Shown: piece after piece, positions 46,303 through 54,209 of the stretch
Layout of the letters: each line of letters begins with the position of its first letter
Position numbering within the stretch: the stretch's first letter is position 1
NCBI RefSeq assembly: GCF_002163855.1
Contig: NZ_CP019332.1
Location: 1,839,145-1,903,144 of the forward strand
Source: Winogradskyella sp. PC-19
GTDB lineage: Bacteria; Bacteroidota; Bacteroidia; Flavobacteriales; Flavobacteriaceae
DNA: 64,000 nucleotides
Direction: 5' to 3'
Notes under the pieces: model-generated
What the model saw: the letters and a program-made list of their open reading frames with translations, nothing else
Told to the model about the DNA's origin: nothing
The model's database searches: none
Made by a program: the position numbers and the translations under genes

Positions 46303-46866
46303 TTAATACAACTCTACTTCTGCTTCTGGTTGAACAATTTTTTCAGTTCGTTTATCATACAGCTGCAAAACTATTTTATCAAACTCTAAGGTATTATCTG
46401 ACAGTCTCATTGAATAATAATATCCATTAGCTCCTTTTTGAGTTTTGGTTAAGTCTTTGATGTACCAAGTGTCAAAATTCAATCCAGGCTTGTTCGTTTT
46501 TATATAGTCAGTCAAATCCTCAAGGTCTGATGGATAGGTTCTTAATATAATAACATAATTGTCTTTAACTACTTGGGGTAAGTCTTCAGTTATTCTGACT
46601 ACCGCATAAGTTCTTGTTGTTGGTTCTTGAAAAACAGAAACTCCGGCTATATTTATTACTTCTCCAATAGCTTTATCAACCCTAGCTTCTTCTGATTTCT
46701 TGTTGGAATTTATGTACTCTAAAAGCGTAGTAATTGGTTTTATTTCTTCTTTAGGTTTTTCTGTTTCTACAATTTTCATTATTGGCTTTTCTTCTTCTTT
46801 TTTCTTTTCAGAATTACAAGAAAACATTAATGAAATTAGGGTGAAAATTAATAAGCTTCTTTTCAT
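46303..46866 (-). CDS. Unrecognised lipoprotein inside the polysaccharide cluster
   Basis: The protein has 187 residues. A lipoprotein signal (SLLIFTLISLMFSC, Cys17) is followed by a charged linker (KKKEEEKPIM, EKPKEEIKPI) and a mixed alpha/beta domain of about 125 residues without a motif I recognise. It lies between the dehydratase and the WbpB-like gene with 16-bp gaps on both sides, so it is co-transcribed with sugar-synthesis genes, yet it would be exported and lipid-anchored. Export or assembly of the glycan is a possible role; there is no direct evidence. Confidence 0.75.
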   Translation of the reverse strand: MKRSLLIFTLISLMFSCNSEKKKEEEKPIMKIVETEKPKEEIKPITTLLEYINSNKKSEEARVDKAIGEVINIAGVSVFQEPTTRTYAVVRITEDLPQVVKDNYVIILRTYPSDLEDLTDYIKTNKPGLNFDTWYIKDLTKTQKGANGYYYSMRLSDNTLEFDKIVLQLYDKRTEKIVQPEAEVELY

Positions 46867-46882
46867 TATTCTATTATTAAAA

Positions 46883-47851
46883 TTATTTTTTAAACGGATG
46901 TGTTGCTAATTTTTTTCTAGCAAATGGATGATAATCTCCAATTAAACCCTTTGGCTCGGCATGTCTAATTTGATGAACTATCTCAATAGCTTGTCTTGCA
47001 TCTTCTAAACCATATCCATTTCCGTCAAGAATATTCTCATAAACACGATTATGTAAATCTGTAAATCCCCCACTAAATTCCAACTCTTCTCCTTCAATTG
47101 TTATAGATCTAAAAGTTCTTTGCCCTTTTGCTTTTATTTCTTCTGGCAAAACGTCTTCATTAATAGATAAGAACCATCTCACTCTAGCTCTTTCAAGCTC
47201 TAGGTATCCTGCTGCTCTATCGTGTTCGTGAATATGTACTGTATTCTGTTTAACATCTCCAAAAATCCATGATAACATGTCGTAAAAATGTACACCGATA
47301 TTGGTAGCTATACCTCCCGATTTAGACATGTCTCCTTTCCATGATGTGTAATACCAATTTCCTCTAGATGTTAAGTATGTTAGATCAACATCAAATATTT
47401 TTTCCTTAGGGGCGGCATCAATTTTCTTTTTTAAATCTATTATACTTTGGTGTACTCTTAATTGTAAAATGTTATATACTTTGTTTCCAGTTTCTTTTTC
47501 AATTTTACTTAAGGCGTCCACGTTCCAAGGATTCAAAACCAATGGTTTTTCACAGATTGCATCAGCGCCTCTTCTTAAAGCCATTCTAATATGGGAATCA
47601 TGTAGATAATTTGGTGTACAGATACTTACATAATCAATATTAGTTTTTTCCTCGTATTTGAGTTTTTCTAAATGTCTATCAAAACGCTCAAATTCCACAA
47701 AGAAATCTGCTTTAGGAAAATAACTATCAATTACACCTACACTATCAAATCTATCATATGCTGCAAGCAAATTATTATTGGTATCTTTAATTGCCTTTAA
47801 ATGTCTTGGTGCTATATAACCTGAAGCTCCTAGTAATGCAAAATTCTTCAT
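46883..47851 (-). CDS. wbpB: UDP-GlcNAc-uronate 3-dehydrogenase, WbpB/WlbA-like
   Basis: A 322-residue Gfo/Idh/MocA oxidoreductase. N-terminal NAD site FALLGASGYIAPRHLKAI, catalytic block CEKPLVLNPWNVDAL with the EKP Lys near residue 97, and C-terminal GGIATNIGVHFYDMLSWIFGD near 185. WbpB/WlbA oxidises C3 of UDP-GlcNAc-uronic acid. It overlaps the WbpD-like gene by 4 nt, and the WbpA-like gene lies next, giving the standard wbpA-D-B order for the 2,3-diacetamido uronic acid route. Confidence 0.92.
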   Translation of the reverse strand: MKNFALLGASGYIAPRHLKAIKDTNNNLLAAYDRFDSVGVIDSYFPKADFFVEFERFDRHLEKLKYEEKTNIDYVSICTPNYLHDSHIRMALRRGADAICEKPLVLNPWNVDALSKIEKETGNKVYNILQLRVHQSIIDLKKKIDAAPKEKIFDVDLTYLTSRGNWYYTSWKGDMSKSGGIATNIGVHFYDMLSWIFGDVKQNTVHIHEHDRAAGYLELERARVRWFLSINEDVLPEEIKAKGQRTFRSITIEGEELEFSGGFTDLHNRVYENILDGNGYGLEDARQAIEIVHQIRHAEPKGLIGDYHPFARKKLATHPFKK

Positions 47852-48429
47852 TTATTTTTTTTAATCTTAACAACTTTATTGTTTTGTAGCTGATAAACTT
47901 CTTTGCTTTCTTGACATATCGCAACTCCATTATCATTAAAACTTAATCTATGACCATACTCACTAACCCAACCAATTTGTTTTGACGGATTTCCAACCAC
48001 TAATGCATAGTTCAAAATTTCTTTTGTAACAACAGAGCCGGCACCAACGAAAGCAAATTCACCAATATCATTTCCACAAACAATTGTAGCATTGGCACCG
48101 ATTGAAGCTCCTTTTTTAACGATTGTTTTTAAATACTGATTTCTTCTATTTACTGCGCTTCTTGGGTTAATTACATTTGTAAAAACCATTGATGGCCCAA
48201 GAAAAACATCATCTTCACATATTACTCCAGTGTAAATTGAAACGTTGTTTTGAACCTTTACATTATTTCCCAATACAACACCTGGAGATACAACTACATT
48301 TTGTCCAATATTACAATTTTCACCGATTATGGAGTCTGGCATTATATGAGAAAAATGCCATATTTTGGTTCCTTTTTTAATTGTAACATTATCGTCGATT
48401 ACAGCTGTTTCGTGAGCAAAATATTCCAT
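47848..48429 (-). CDS. wbpD: UDP-3-amino-uronate N-acetyltransferase, WbpD/WlbB-like
   Basis: The protein has 193 residues, mostly a left-handed beta-helix. Characteristic blocks are TKIWHFSHIMPDSIIGENC near 26-44 with the catalytic His, DVFLGPSMVFTNVINPRSAV near 85-105 and SIGANATIVCGNDIG near 115-130. WbpD acetylates the 3-amino group made by WbpE. The substrate for amidination by the WbpG/HisH/HisF set at 33-36 kb is this type of acetamido sugar. Overlaps wbpB by 4 nt. Confidence 0.92.
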   Translation of the reverse strand: MEYFAHETAVIDDNVTIKKGTKIWHFSHIMPDSIIGENCNIGQNVVVSPGVVLGNNVKVQNNVSIYTGVICEDDVFLGPSMVFTNVINPRSAVNRRNQYLKTIVKKGASIGANATIVCGNDIGEFAFVGAGSVVTKEILNYALVVGNPSKQIGWVSEYGHRLSFNDNGVAICQESKEVYQLQNNKVVKIKKNK

Positions 48430-48443
48430 ATTTTCTTTTACTT

Positions 48444-49715
48444 TTATAATCTCTTATCAGCTATTTCTTTAGACAAACTGCCTTTGACATCATACACGAC
48501 ACCAGTTTTGCTTTTTATCTTATTGAAATCTAACTCCAGATATTTCCTGTGAGCAACAACATGAACAATTACATCATATTCTGATTCAATACTAGATATC
48601 ATTTCAATACCATATTCATTCTTTACTTCATCGTTATCAGCCCATGGGTCATAAACGTCTACGTCCATGCCATATTGCCCGAGCGACTTGTATACGTCTA
48701 TTGCTTTTGTGTTTCTTATATCTGGGCAATTCTCCTTAAAGGTTATTCCCAACATTAGAACTTTAGCCTTTTTAACTGGTATATCACTCATAACCATTAA
48801 TTTAAGAATTTCTGTAGCAACATACTCACCCATACTGTCATTTAAACGACGCCCTGCTAGGATAATTTCAGAATGATACCCAACTTCTTGTGCTTTTTGG
48901 GCCAAATAAAAAGGATCTACACCAATACAATGCCCTCCAACTAAACCTGGTTTGAAATAAAGGAAATTCCATTTTGTCGCTGCTGCCTCTAAAACATCAT
49001 GAGTATCTATTCCAAGCTTATTAAAAATTATGGCTAACTCATTAACAAAAGCAATATTCACATCTCTTTGAGCATTCTCTATTACTTTAGATGCTTCAGC
49101 AACTTTTAGTGTTGGGGCTAGGTGAGTTCCTGCAGTAATTATAGATTTATATAAATCATCAACTACCTTTCCTATTTCTGGTGTTGAGCCTGATGTAACT
49201 TTTTTAATATTAGCAACTGTATGGGTTTTATCTCCTGGATTAATTCTTTCTGGAGAATACCCACAATAAAAATCCTTATTGAATTTTAAACCACTATGCT
49301 TTTCCAGTACCGGTACACATTCGTCTTCCGTAACTCCAGGATATACTGTTGACTCGTAAATAACAATATCGTTTTGTTTTAAAATCTTTCCCACTGTCTC
49401 TGAAGCTTTTACAAGTGGTGTTAAAATAGGCCTGTTATTTCTATCTACTGGAGTTGGCACAGTTACTATATAAATATTAGAATCTTTGATTTCGTTGACA
49501 TCAAAAGTGAGCTTTAATCCAATCTTTCCGTTTGTTACTAATACTTTAGACAAATCATTATCGCTAACTTCTAATGTGCTATCGTGGCCTTGATTAAGTT
49601 CGTTTACTCTATCTTGATTAATATCAAAGCCAACTACCTTATACTTTTTTGCAAATTCAACTGCTAACGGAAGGCCCACATAGCCTAAACCAATAATTGC
49701 AATTTTATATTCCAT
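48444..49715 (-). CDS. wbpA: UDP-N-acetylglucosamine 6-dehydrogenase, WbpA-like
   Basis: The protein has 423 residues. Rossmann start IIGLGYVGLPLAVEFAKK, YESTVYPGVTEDECVPVLEK near 118-138, and the catalytic Cys in LVGGHCIGVDPFYL near 262. The GHCIG form and YPG block separate WbpA/TviB-type UDP-HexNAc dehydrogenases from the Ugd type (GGSCFPKD) also in this window. It gives UDP-GlcNAc-uronate for WbpB. First of three wbp genes, 97 bp after rfbD, with a possible -7 element in the gap. Confidence 0.93.
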   Translation of the reverse strand: MEYKIAIIGLGYVGLPLAVEFAKKYKVVGFDINQDRVNELNQGHDSTLEVSDNDLSKVLVTNGKIGLKLTFDVNEIKDSNIYIVTVPTPVDRNNRPILTPLVKASETVGKILKQNDIVIYESTVYPGVTEDECVPVLEKHSGLKFNKDFYCGYSPERINPGDKTHTVANIKKVTSGSTPEIGKVVDDLYKSIITAGTHLAPTLKVAEASKVIENAQRDVNIAFVNELAIIFNKLGIDTHDVLEAAATKWNFLYFKPGLVGGHCIGVDPFYLAQKAQEVGYHSEIILAGRRLNDSMGEYVATEILKLMVMSDIPVKKAKVLMLGITFKENCPDIRNTKAIDVYKSLGQYGMDVDVYDPWADNDEVKNEYGIEMISSIESEYDVIVHVVAHRKYLELDFNKIKSKTGVVYDVKGSLSKEIADKRL

Positions 49716-49776
49716 ATCTTACTGTAATGTAAATTATAAATGTCTTTTGATATACAAAAGAATTCTTGTGCGACTG

Positions 49777-49784
49777 CAAATATC
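49777..49784 (-). promoter_or_regulatory. Possible -7 element for the wbpA-led genes
   Basis: The minus strand reads GATATTTG, one mismatch to TAnnTTTG, 61 bp before wbpA in the 97-bp gap after rfbD. No -33 box was identified. It may allow transcription of the wbp and downstream sugar genes apart from rfb. Confidence 0.3.
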
Positions 49785-49812
49785 GTTTATTTTTAAAGAT
49801 ATTCTAAAAGAG

Positions 49813-50673
49813 TTATTCCTTATTCTGAGTTAAGTTGAAATTGTGAAGGGCATCTTTCCAACTATTAATCTTGAAATTAAATATCCTCTCCGTTTTAGAT
49901 GTGTCTAAAACACTATATTTTGGACGTTTGGCAGCTGTTGGATATTCAGATGTTTTAATAGGTTTTATGGCTACTTTGATATCCCATTTCCTGAATATCT
50001 CTTCTGCAAAACTATGCCGACTAGCTTCGCCTTTGTTACAAAAATGATATACACCAAAAGTTTTGCTTCCAGAGTCAATAATTTTACAAATAAAATGAGC
50101 TAAATCATTTGCGTTAGTTGGGCATCCAATTTGGTCTTTAACAATTCTTATTTCATTGCTGTTTTGTGCCAAATCTAGCATTGATTTAAAGAAATTTTGA
50201 TTGTATTGAGAATATAGCCACGACGTTCTTATTATAAAATAAGTCTCCAAATATTCAATAATATTATCTTCTGCTTCGCTCTTTGTTTTTCCGTAAACTC
50301 CTAGCGGGTTTTTACTGTCTGTTTCTAAATAAGGCCTTTTTGATTCTCCATCAAAAACAAAATCTGTAGAAATATGAACAAGGTTAACATTGTTTTCTAT
50401 ACAGGATTCTACGAGATTTAAGACCCCAATAGTATTAATATTTTTGGCTATTATTGGTTCTGTTTCTGCTTTGTCTACTGCAGTGTAGGCGGCACAATTA
50501 ATACAATAATCGTACTCGGTTTTTTTAAAATTACTTTTTACAGATTTAATGTCAGTGATATTTAAGTCTTTAGAGTTTTTAAACACAAAAGAAATTCTAG
50601 AATATTCCTTTTCTATAGCTTTAAGACACTTAGCTAATTGGCTGTCTTTACCTGTAACAAGCACTTTTATCAT
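49813..50673 (-). CDS. rfbD: dTDP-4-dehydrorhamnose reductase
   Basis: Last step of dTDP-L-rhamnose synthesis. The protein has 286 residues: N-terminal NADPH site VTGKDSQLAKCLKAI (a TGxxSQLG variant), ISTDFVFDGE near 100, catalytic YGKTKSEAED near 128-137 and IRTSWLYSQYNQNF near 148. It overlaps rfbC by 4 nt in the conserved order rfbB-A-C-D. Confidence 0.95.
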   Translation of the reverse strand: MIKVLVTGKDSQLAKCLKAIEKEYSRISFVFKNSKDLNITDIKSVKSNFKKTEYDYCINCAAYTAVDKAETEPIIAKNINTIGVLNLVESCIENNVNLVHISTDFVFDGESKRPYLETDSKNPLGVYGKTKSEAEDNIIEYLETYFIIRTSWLYSQYNQNFFKSMLDLAQNSNEIRIVKDQIGCPTNANDLAHFICKIIDSGSKTFGVYHFCNKGEASRHSFAEEIFRKWDIKVAIKPIKTSEYPTAAKRPKYSVLDTSKTERIFNFKINSWKDALHNFNLTQNKE

Positions 50674-51215
50674 GACTCTACCTCTTTAAATTGTGGTAGT
50701 AATAAATCCTTTTCTGATATGATAAGGTCTTTTTTTGAAGCATTCCAGTCGATGGCTAAGCTAGTATCGTTATAAATAATACCAGATTCTGCCTCTTTGT
50801 TATAATAATTGTCACACTTATAGTTGAAAATTGTATCGTTTTCTAAAACCAAAAAACCATGAGCCAAACCTCTAGGAATAAACAATTGAGTTTTATTTTC
50901 TTCCGATAATTCAATTGAAAAATACTGACCATACGTTTTTGAGCTTGGTCTAACATCTACTACAACGTCTTGAACAGCTCCTTTTACAACTCTAACTAAT
51001 TTTGCCTGAGCAAATTCTCCTTTCTGAAAATGTAATCCACGAAGAACTCCTTTAGATGATGAAGACTCATTATCCTGAATAAAATTCACAGGTTGATGAG
51101 TTAACTTTTCAAACTTAGCTTGATTGAAACTCTCATAAAAGAATCCTCTTTTATCTTTAAAAAGTTGAGGCTGAATAATAAAACAACCTTCTATAAGTGT
51201 GGGTTTTACTATCAT
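50670..51215 (-). CDS. rfbC: dTDP-4-dehydrorhamnose 3,5-epimerase
   Basis: The protein has 181 residues of cupin fold. FKDKRGFFYESFN near 20-32, VLRGLHFQKGEFAQAKLVRV near 57-76 with the catalytic His, and IPRGLAHGFLVLENDTIFNYKCDNYYN (read in two pieces: IPRGLAHGFLVL near 113 and YKCDNYYN near 131) with the active Tyr are the standard RmlC blocks. It lies 2 bp from rfbA and overlaps rfbD. Confidence 0.96.
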   Translation of the reverse strand: MIVKPTLIEGCFIIQPQLFKDKRGFFYESFNQAKFEKLTHQPVNFIQDNESSSSKGVLRGLHFQKGEFAQAKLVRVVKGAVQDVVVDVRPSSKTYGQYFSIELSEENKTQLFIPRGLAHGFLVLENDTIFNYKCDNYYNKEAESGIIYNDTSLAIDWNASKKDLIISEKDLLLPQFKEVES

Positions 51216-51217
51216 TC

Positions 51218-52081
51218 TTAATTGTTAACAAGGCTAAGCAAATGTTTGCCATAACCACTTTTAATAAGTGGTCCTGCAAGCTTTTTTAATTGGTTTGAAT
51301 CTATATATCCCATGGAAAAAGCAGCTTCTTCTATTGCGCCAATCTTTAACCCTTGGCGTTCTTCAATAACCTCAACAAATTGTGAGGCCTGTAATAATGA
51401 TTGAAACGTACCTGTGTCTAACCAAGCAGTACCCTTATCCAAGATACTTACTTTGAGTTTTCCTTGTTTTAAATATGACTTGTTTATATCTGTAATTTCA
51501 AGCTCGCCTCTTTCACTCGGTTTTATCTGTTTAGCGATTTTTACAACATTATTGTCATAAAAATATATGCCCGGAACTGCAAAATTGGATTTTGGTTTCT
51601 TAGGCTTTTCTTCTATTGACACTGCATTTTGGTTATTATCGAACTCTACTACACCATATCTTTCGGGATCATGTACATGGTAGGCATAAACAATTCCGCC
51701 GTCTGGATTATTATTTTTTTGAAGTAGTTCTGATAGTCCTGTTCCATAAAAAATATTATCACCTAAAATTAATGCTACTTTATCATTACCAATGAAGTCT
51801 TCTCCAATGACAAAAGCTTCAGCCAAACCATTAGGAGTTGGTTGCTCTGCATATTCAAACTTACAACCTAATTGCTCTCCTGAACCAAGTAATTTTTTAA
51901 AAATCGGTAAATCTTGAGGTGTTGAAATGATTAATATTTCATTAATGCCAGCCCACATAAGTGTAGATAAAGGATAATATATCATTGGCTTATCGTAAAT
52001 AGGCATTAATTGTTTACTTATCGCCAATGTTAGCGGATGTAAACGCGTGCCAGAACCACCTGCGAGAATTATTCCTTTCAT
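51218..52081 (-). CDS. rfbA: Glucose-1-phosphate thymidylyltransferase
   Basis: First step of dTDP-rhamnose synthesis, joining Glc-1-P and dTTP. The protein has 287 residues. [16 protein letters not shown] with the nucleotide loop, [28 protein letters not shown] near 110 with the metal-binding Asp and [20 protein letters not shown] near 155-175 are diagnostic RmlA blocks. It shares 1 nt with rfbB. Confidence 0.97.
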   Translation of the reverse strand: MKGIILAGGSGTRLHPLTLAISKQLMPIYDKPMIYYPLSTLMWAGINEILIISTPQDLPIFKKLLGSGEQLGCKFEYAEQPTPNGLAEAFVIGEDFIGNDKVALILGDNIFYGTGLSELLQKNNNPDGGIVYAYHVHDPERYGVVEFDNNQNAVSIEEKPKKPKSNFAVPGIYFYDNNVVKIAKQIKPSERGELEITDINKSYLKQGKLKVSILDKGTAWLDTGTFQSLLQASQFVEVIEERQGLKIGAIEEAAFSMGYIDSNQLKKLAGPLIKSGYGKHLLSLVNN

Positions 52082-53094
52082 TAATCTGAGTATTTATTAA
52101 TATAGCAATGTACAGTTTTTAAAATGCCCGTTTCAAAGTTTTCTAAAGCCCGCCAACCTAATTCAGTTTCAATTTTAGTAGCGTCAATAGCATATCTAAA
52201 ATCGTGTCCCGGTCTATCTTTTACAAAGGTAATTAAATCTTTGTATGGTTTTTCTTTGGGTTTTAAGTCATCAAGAATGCTGCAGATTTTGTGTGCTATG
52301 TATAAATTATCTCTTTCGTTTTTACCACCAATATTATAGGTTTCTCCTGCTTTTCCTTTTTGAAATGCCATGTCAATACCTTTACAATGATCTAATACAT
52401 ACAACCAATCTCTAATATTTTTTCCATCTCCGTAAATAGGAATTTCTTCATTATTTAAAGCCTTGCGGATAATGGTTGGTATTAATTTTTCATCGTGCTG
52501 TTTTGGTCCATAATTATTACTACAATTTGTTGTAACGACATTCATACCATAGGTGTGAAAATAACTTCTTACCAAAAAATCTGATGATGCTTTTGACGCA
52601 CTGTATGGACTGTTTGGGGCGTATGGTGTAGTCTCTAAAAAAAGACCGCTATTACCTAAAGTGCCATAAACCTCATCTGTAGAAATGTGATGAAACCTAT
52701 TGTTTTCGTAACCTTTTTTGAATTGAAATGGTGCGGTCATCCAATGACTACGTGCCACATCGAGTAATGTAAAAGTGCCTAATATATTGGTGCTTATAAA
52801 TGTATCTGGGCTTTCGATAGAGTTATCCACATGAGACTCTGCGGCAAAGTGAATAACATGGTTAAAATTATACTTACTAAAAAGACTCCTTACTAATTTT
52901 TTATCGCAGATATCACCTTTTATAAAAGTGTAATTTGGCTTATTTTGAACCGAACTTAAATTAGAAAGTTTGCCAGCGTAGGTGAGCTTATCTAAGTTAA
53001 TTATGCTACAGTCGGGATACGAATCTAAGTAATATTCTATAAAATTTGACCCTATGAATCCCGCACCACCCGTTATGAGAATTGAATTATTCAA
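52081..53094 (-). CDS. rfbB: dTDP-glucose 4,6-dehydratase
   Basis: The protein has 337 residues of the SDR fold. The NAD motif [15 protein letters not shown] begins at residue 8, [12 protein letters not shown] lies near 82, [12 protein letters not shown] near 128 and the catalytic YSASKASSD near 165. It yields dTDP-4-keto-6-deoxyglucose. The start codon is TTG at 53094: no ATG is available and a later start would cut the NAD motif. It follows the Wzz-like gene by 5 bp and leads rfbA-C-D. Confidence 0.95.
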   Translation of the reverse strand: MNNSILITGGAGFIGSNFIEYYLDSYPDCSIINLDKLTYAGKLSNLSSVQNKPNYTFIKGDICDKKLVRSLFSKYNFNHVIHFAAESHVDNSIESPDTFISTNILGTFTLLDVARSHWMTAPFQFKKGYENNRFHHISTDEVYGTLGNSGLFLETTPYAPNSPYSASKASSDFLVRSYFHTYGMNVVTTNCSNNYGPKQHDEKLIPTIIRKALNNEEIPIYGDGKNIRDWLYVLDHCKGIDMAFQKGKAGETYNIGGKNERDNLYIAHKICSILDDLKPKEKPYKDLITFVKDRPGHDFRYAIDATKIETELGWRALENFETGILKTVHCYINKYSD

Positions 53095-53099
53095 AACAA

Positions 53100-54206
53100 C
53101 TATTCGAGTAACTTTTCTTTGCTTCCATACTCTTTGATATATTTTCTGACACTTAGGCTTCTAAGGACAAAAAATAGTAAAACGATAAGCATAGATATAA
53201 CTGGAATTTTGAACTTTAAATCTTTATAATTATTACTGACCAAGGTTGGGCTCTCAAAATCTTTCTGAAGCTCAATAATATTTTGTTTTCTTAACAACTG
53301 AGCCTGTAACTCATTTAATTTTTGCTTATTATTTTGTTGTATTTGAAATAACTCAAATTCTTTCGTGTTTATTTTATCTTTATTGTTCGCCAAATTAAGA
53401 TTCAGAGTGCTTTGTCTAGAATTATCTGAATTTTCATATGCACCATAGTATTTGTTTAAAATCTCAAAGTACTTGACCTGTAAACTATCAGATTTATTTA
53501 TTATATCCTGAGTGATTTTAATTTCATTCTTTATATTTTCAATTGTCTCTCCTTTTTCATTTAAGAAAAAGGGACTTTTATTGATAGATGTTATTATTGA
53601 TTCAGATAAGTCATCATAAATATTAGGACTCATCGATGTAACTGTGATATTCTGGATTGATGAGGAACTTAAATCTACATTTCTCAAATAAGAGTCAAAA
53701 GATGGTTTGTCTATTGAGTCCATTTCTTTAATATATCGAGTATACTCTTCTAAAAGTTGATTTTTATTTCTTAAGCCTGAAATAGAAAACTCAGTTAAAT
53801 TAACAACCTTATCAATGGATAAGTTCAATTCTTTAGATAGGTTTATAGAATCAGCAGCTTCAGCTAAATTATTAAGTCGGCTTATGTTTGAATATAATAC
53901 ATTTCCAGTATTATAATTTTGTTTTATAAGCATTGAGGCTCTGTATTGTTTTTTACTTGTTTTGTCTAATAAGTAAGGAATTGCAAAACCTAAAACCCCT
54001 GCCAAACCAATAATAATAAAATGTTTCGCTATAACATTAATTATTAAAAATAAGAAAACCACTAATTTTCCTAGAGCATACATTAAAAAGCCAAACAACT
54101 TAGAAATTAGCGCTCCTAGTTTTTTAAATAATTTTTCTATGTAAACAAATATCTGTCCTAAATCCACTTCTTCGTTTTGTGGTGTTGGTTTATTATTTTC
54201 ACTCAT
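53100..54206 (-). CDS. Wzz-like polysaccharide chain-length/co-polymerase protein
   Basis: A 368-residue protein. The N-terminal part contains amphipathic and hydrophobic segments, with membrane helices about 40-60 and 65-83, followed by a large periplasmic domain with long helical coiled-coil parts (about 255-325) and a C-terminal membrane helix (about 337-356: VISMLIVLLFFVL). This is the Wzz layout, without a tyrosine kinase domain. It would control chain length with one of the Wzy proteins. It sits 3 bp after DUF6909 and 5 bp before rfbB. Confidence 0.82.
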   Translation of the reverse strand: MSENNKPTPQNEEVDLGQIFVYIEKLFKKLGALISKLFGFLMYALGKLVVFLFLIINVIAKHFIIIGLAGVLGFAIPYLLDKTSKKQYRASMLIKQNYNTGNVLYSNISRLNNLAEAADSINLSKELNLSIDKVVNLTEFSISGLRNKNQLLEEYTRYIKEMDSIDKPSFDSYLRNVDLSSSSIQNITVTSMSPNIYDDLSESIITSINKSPFFLNEKGETIENIKNEIKITQDIINKSDSLQVKYFEILNKYYGAYENSDNSRQSTLNLNLANNKDKINTKEFELFQIQQNNKQKLNELQAQLLRKQNIIELQKDFESPTLVSNNYKDLKFKIPVISMLIVLLFFVLRSLSVRKYIKEYGSKEKLLE

Positions 54207-54209
54207 AAT

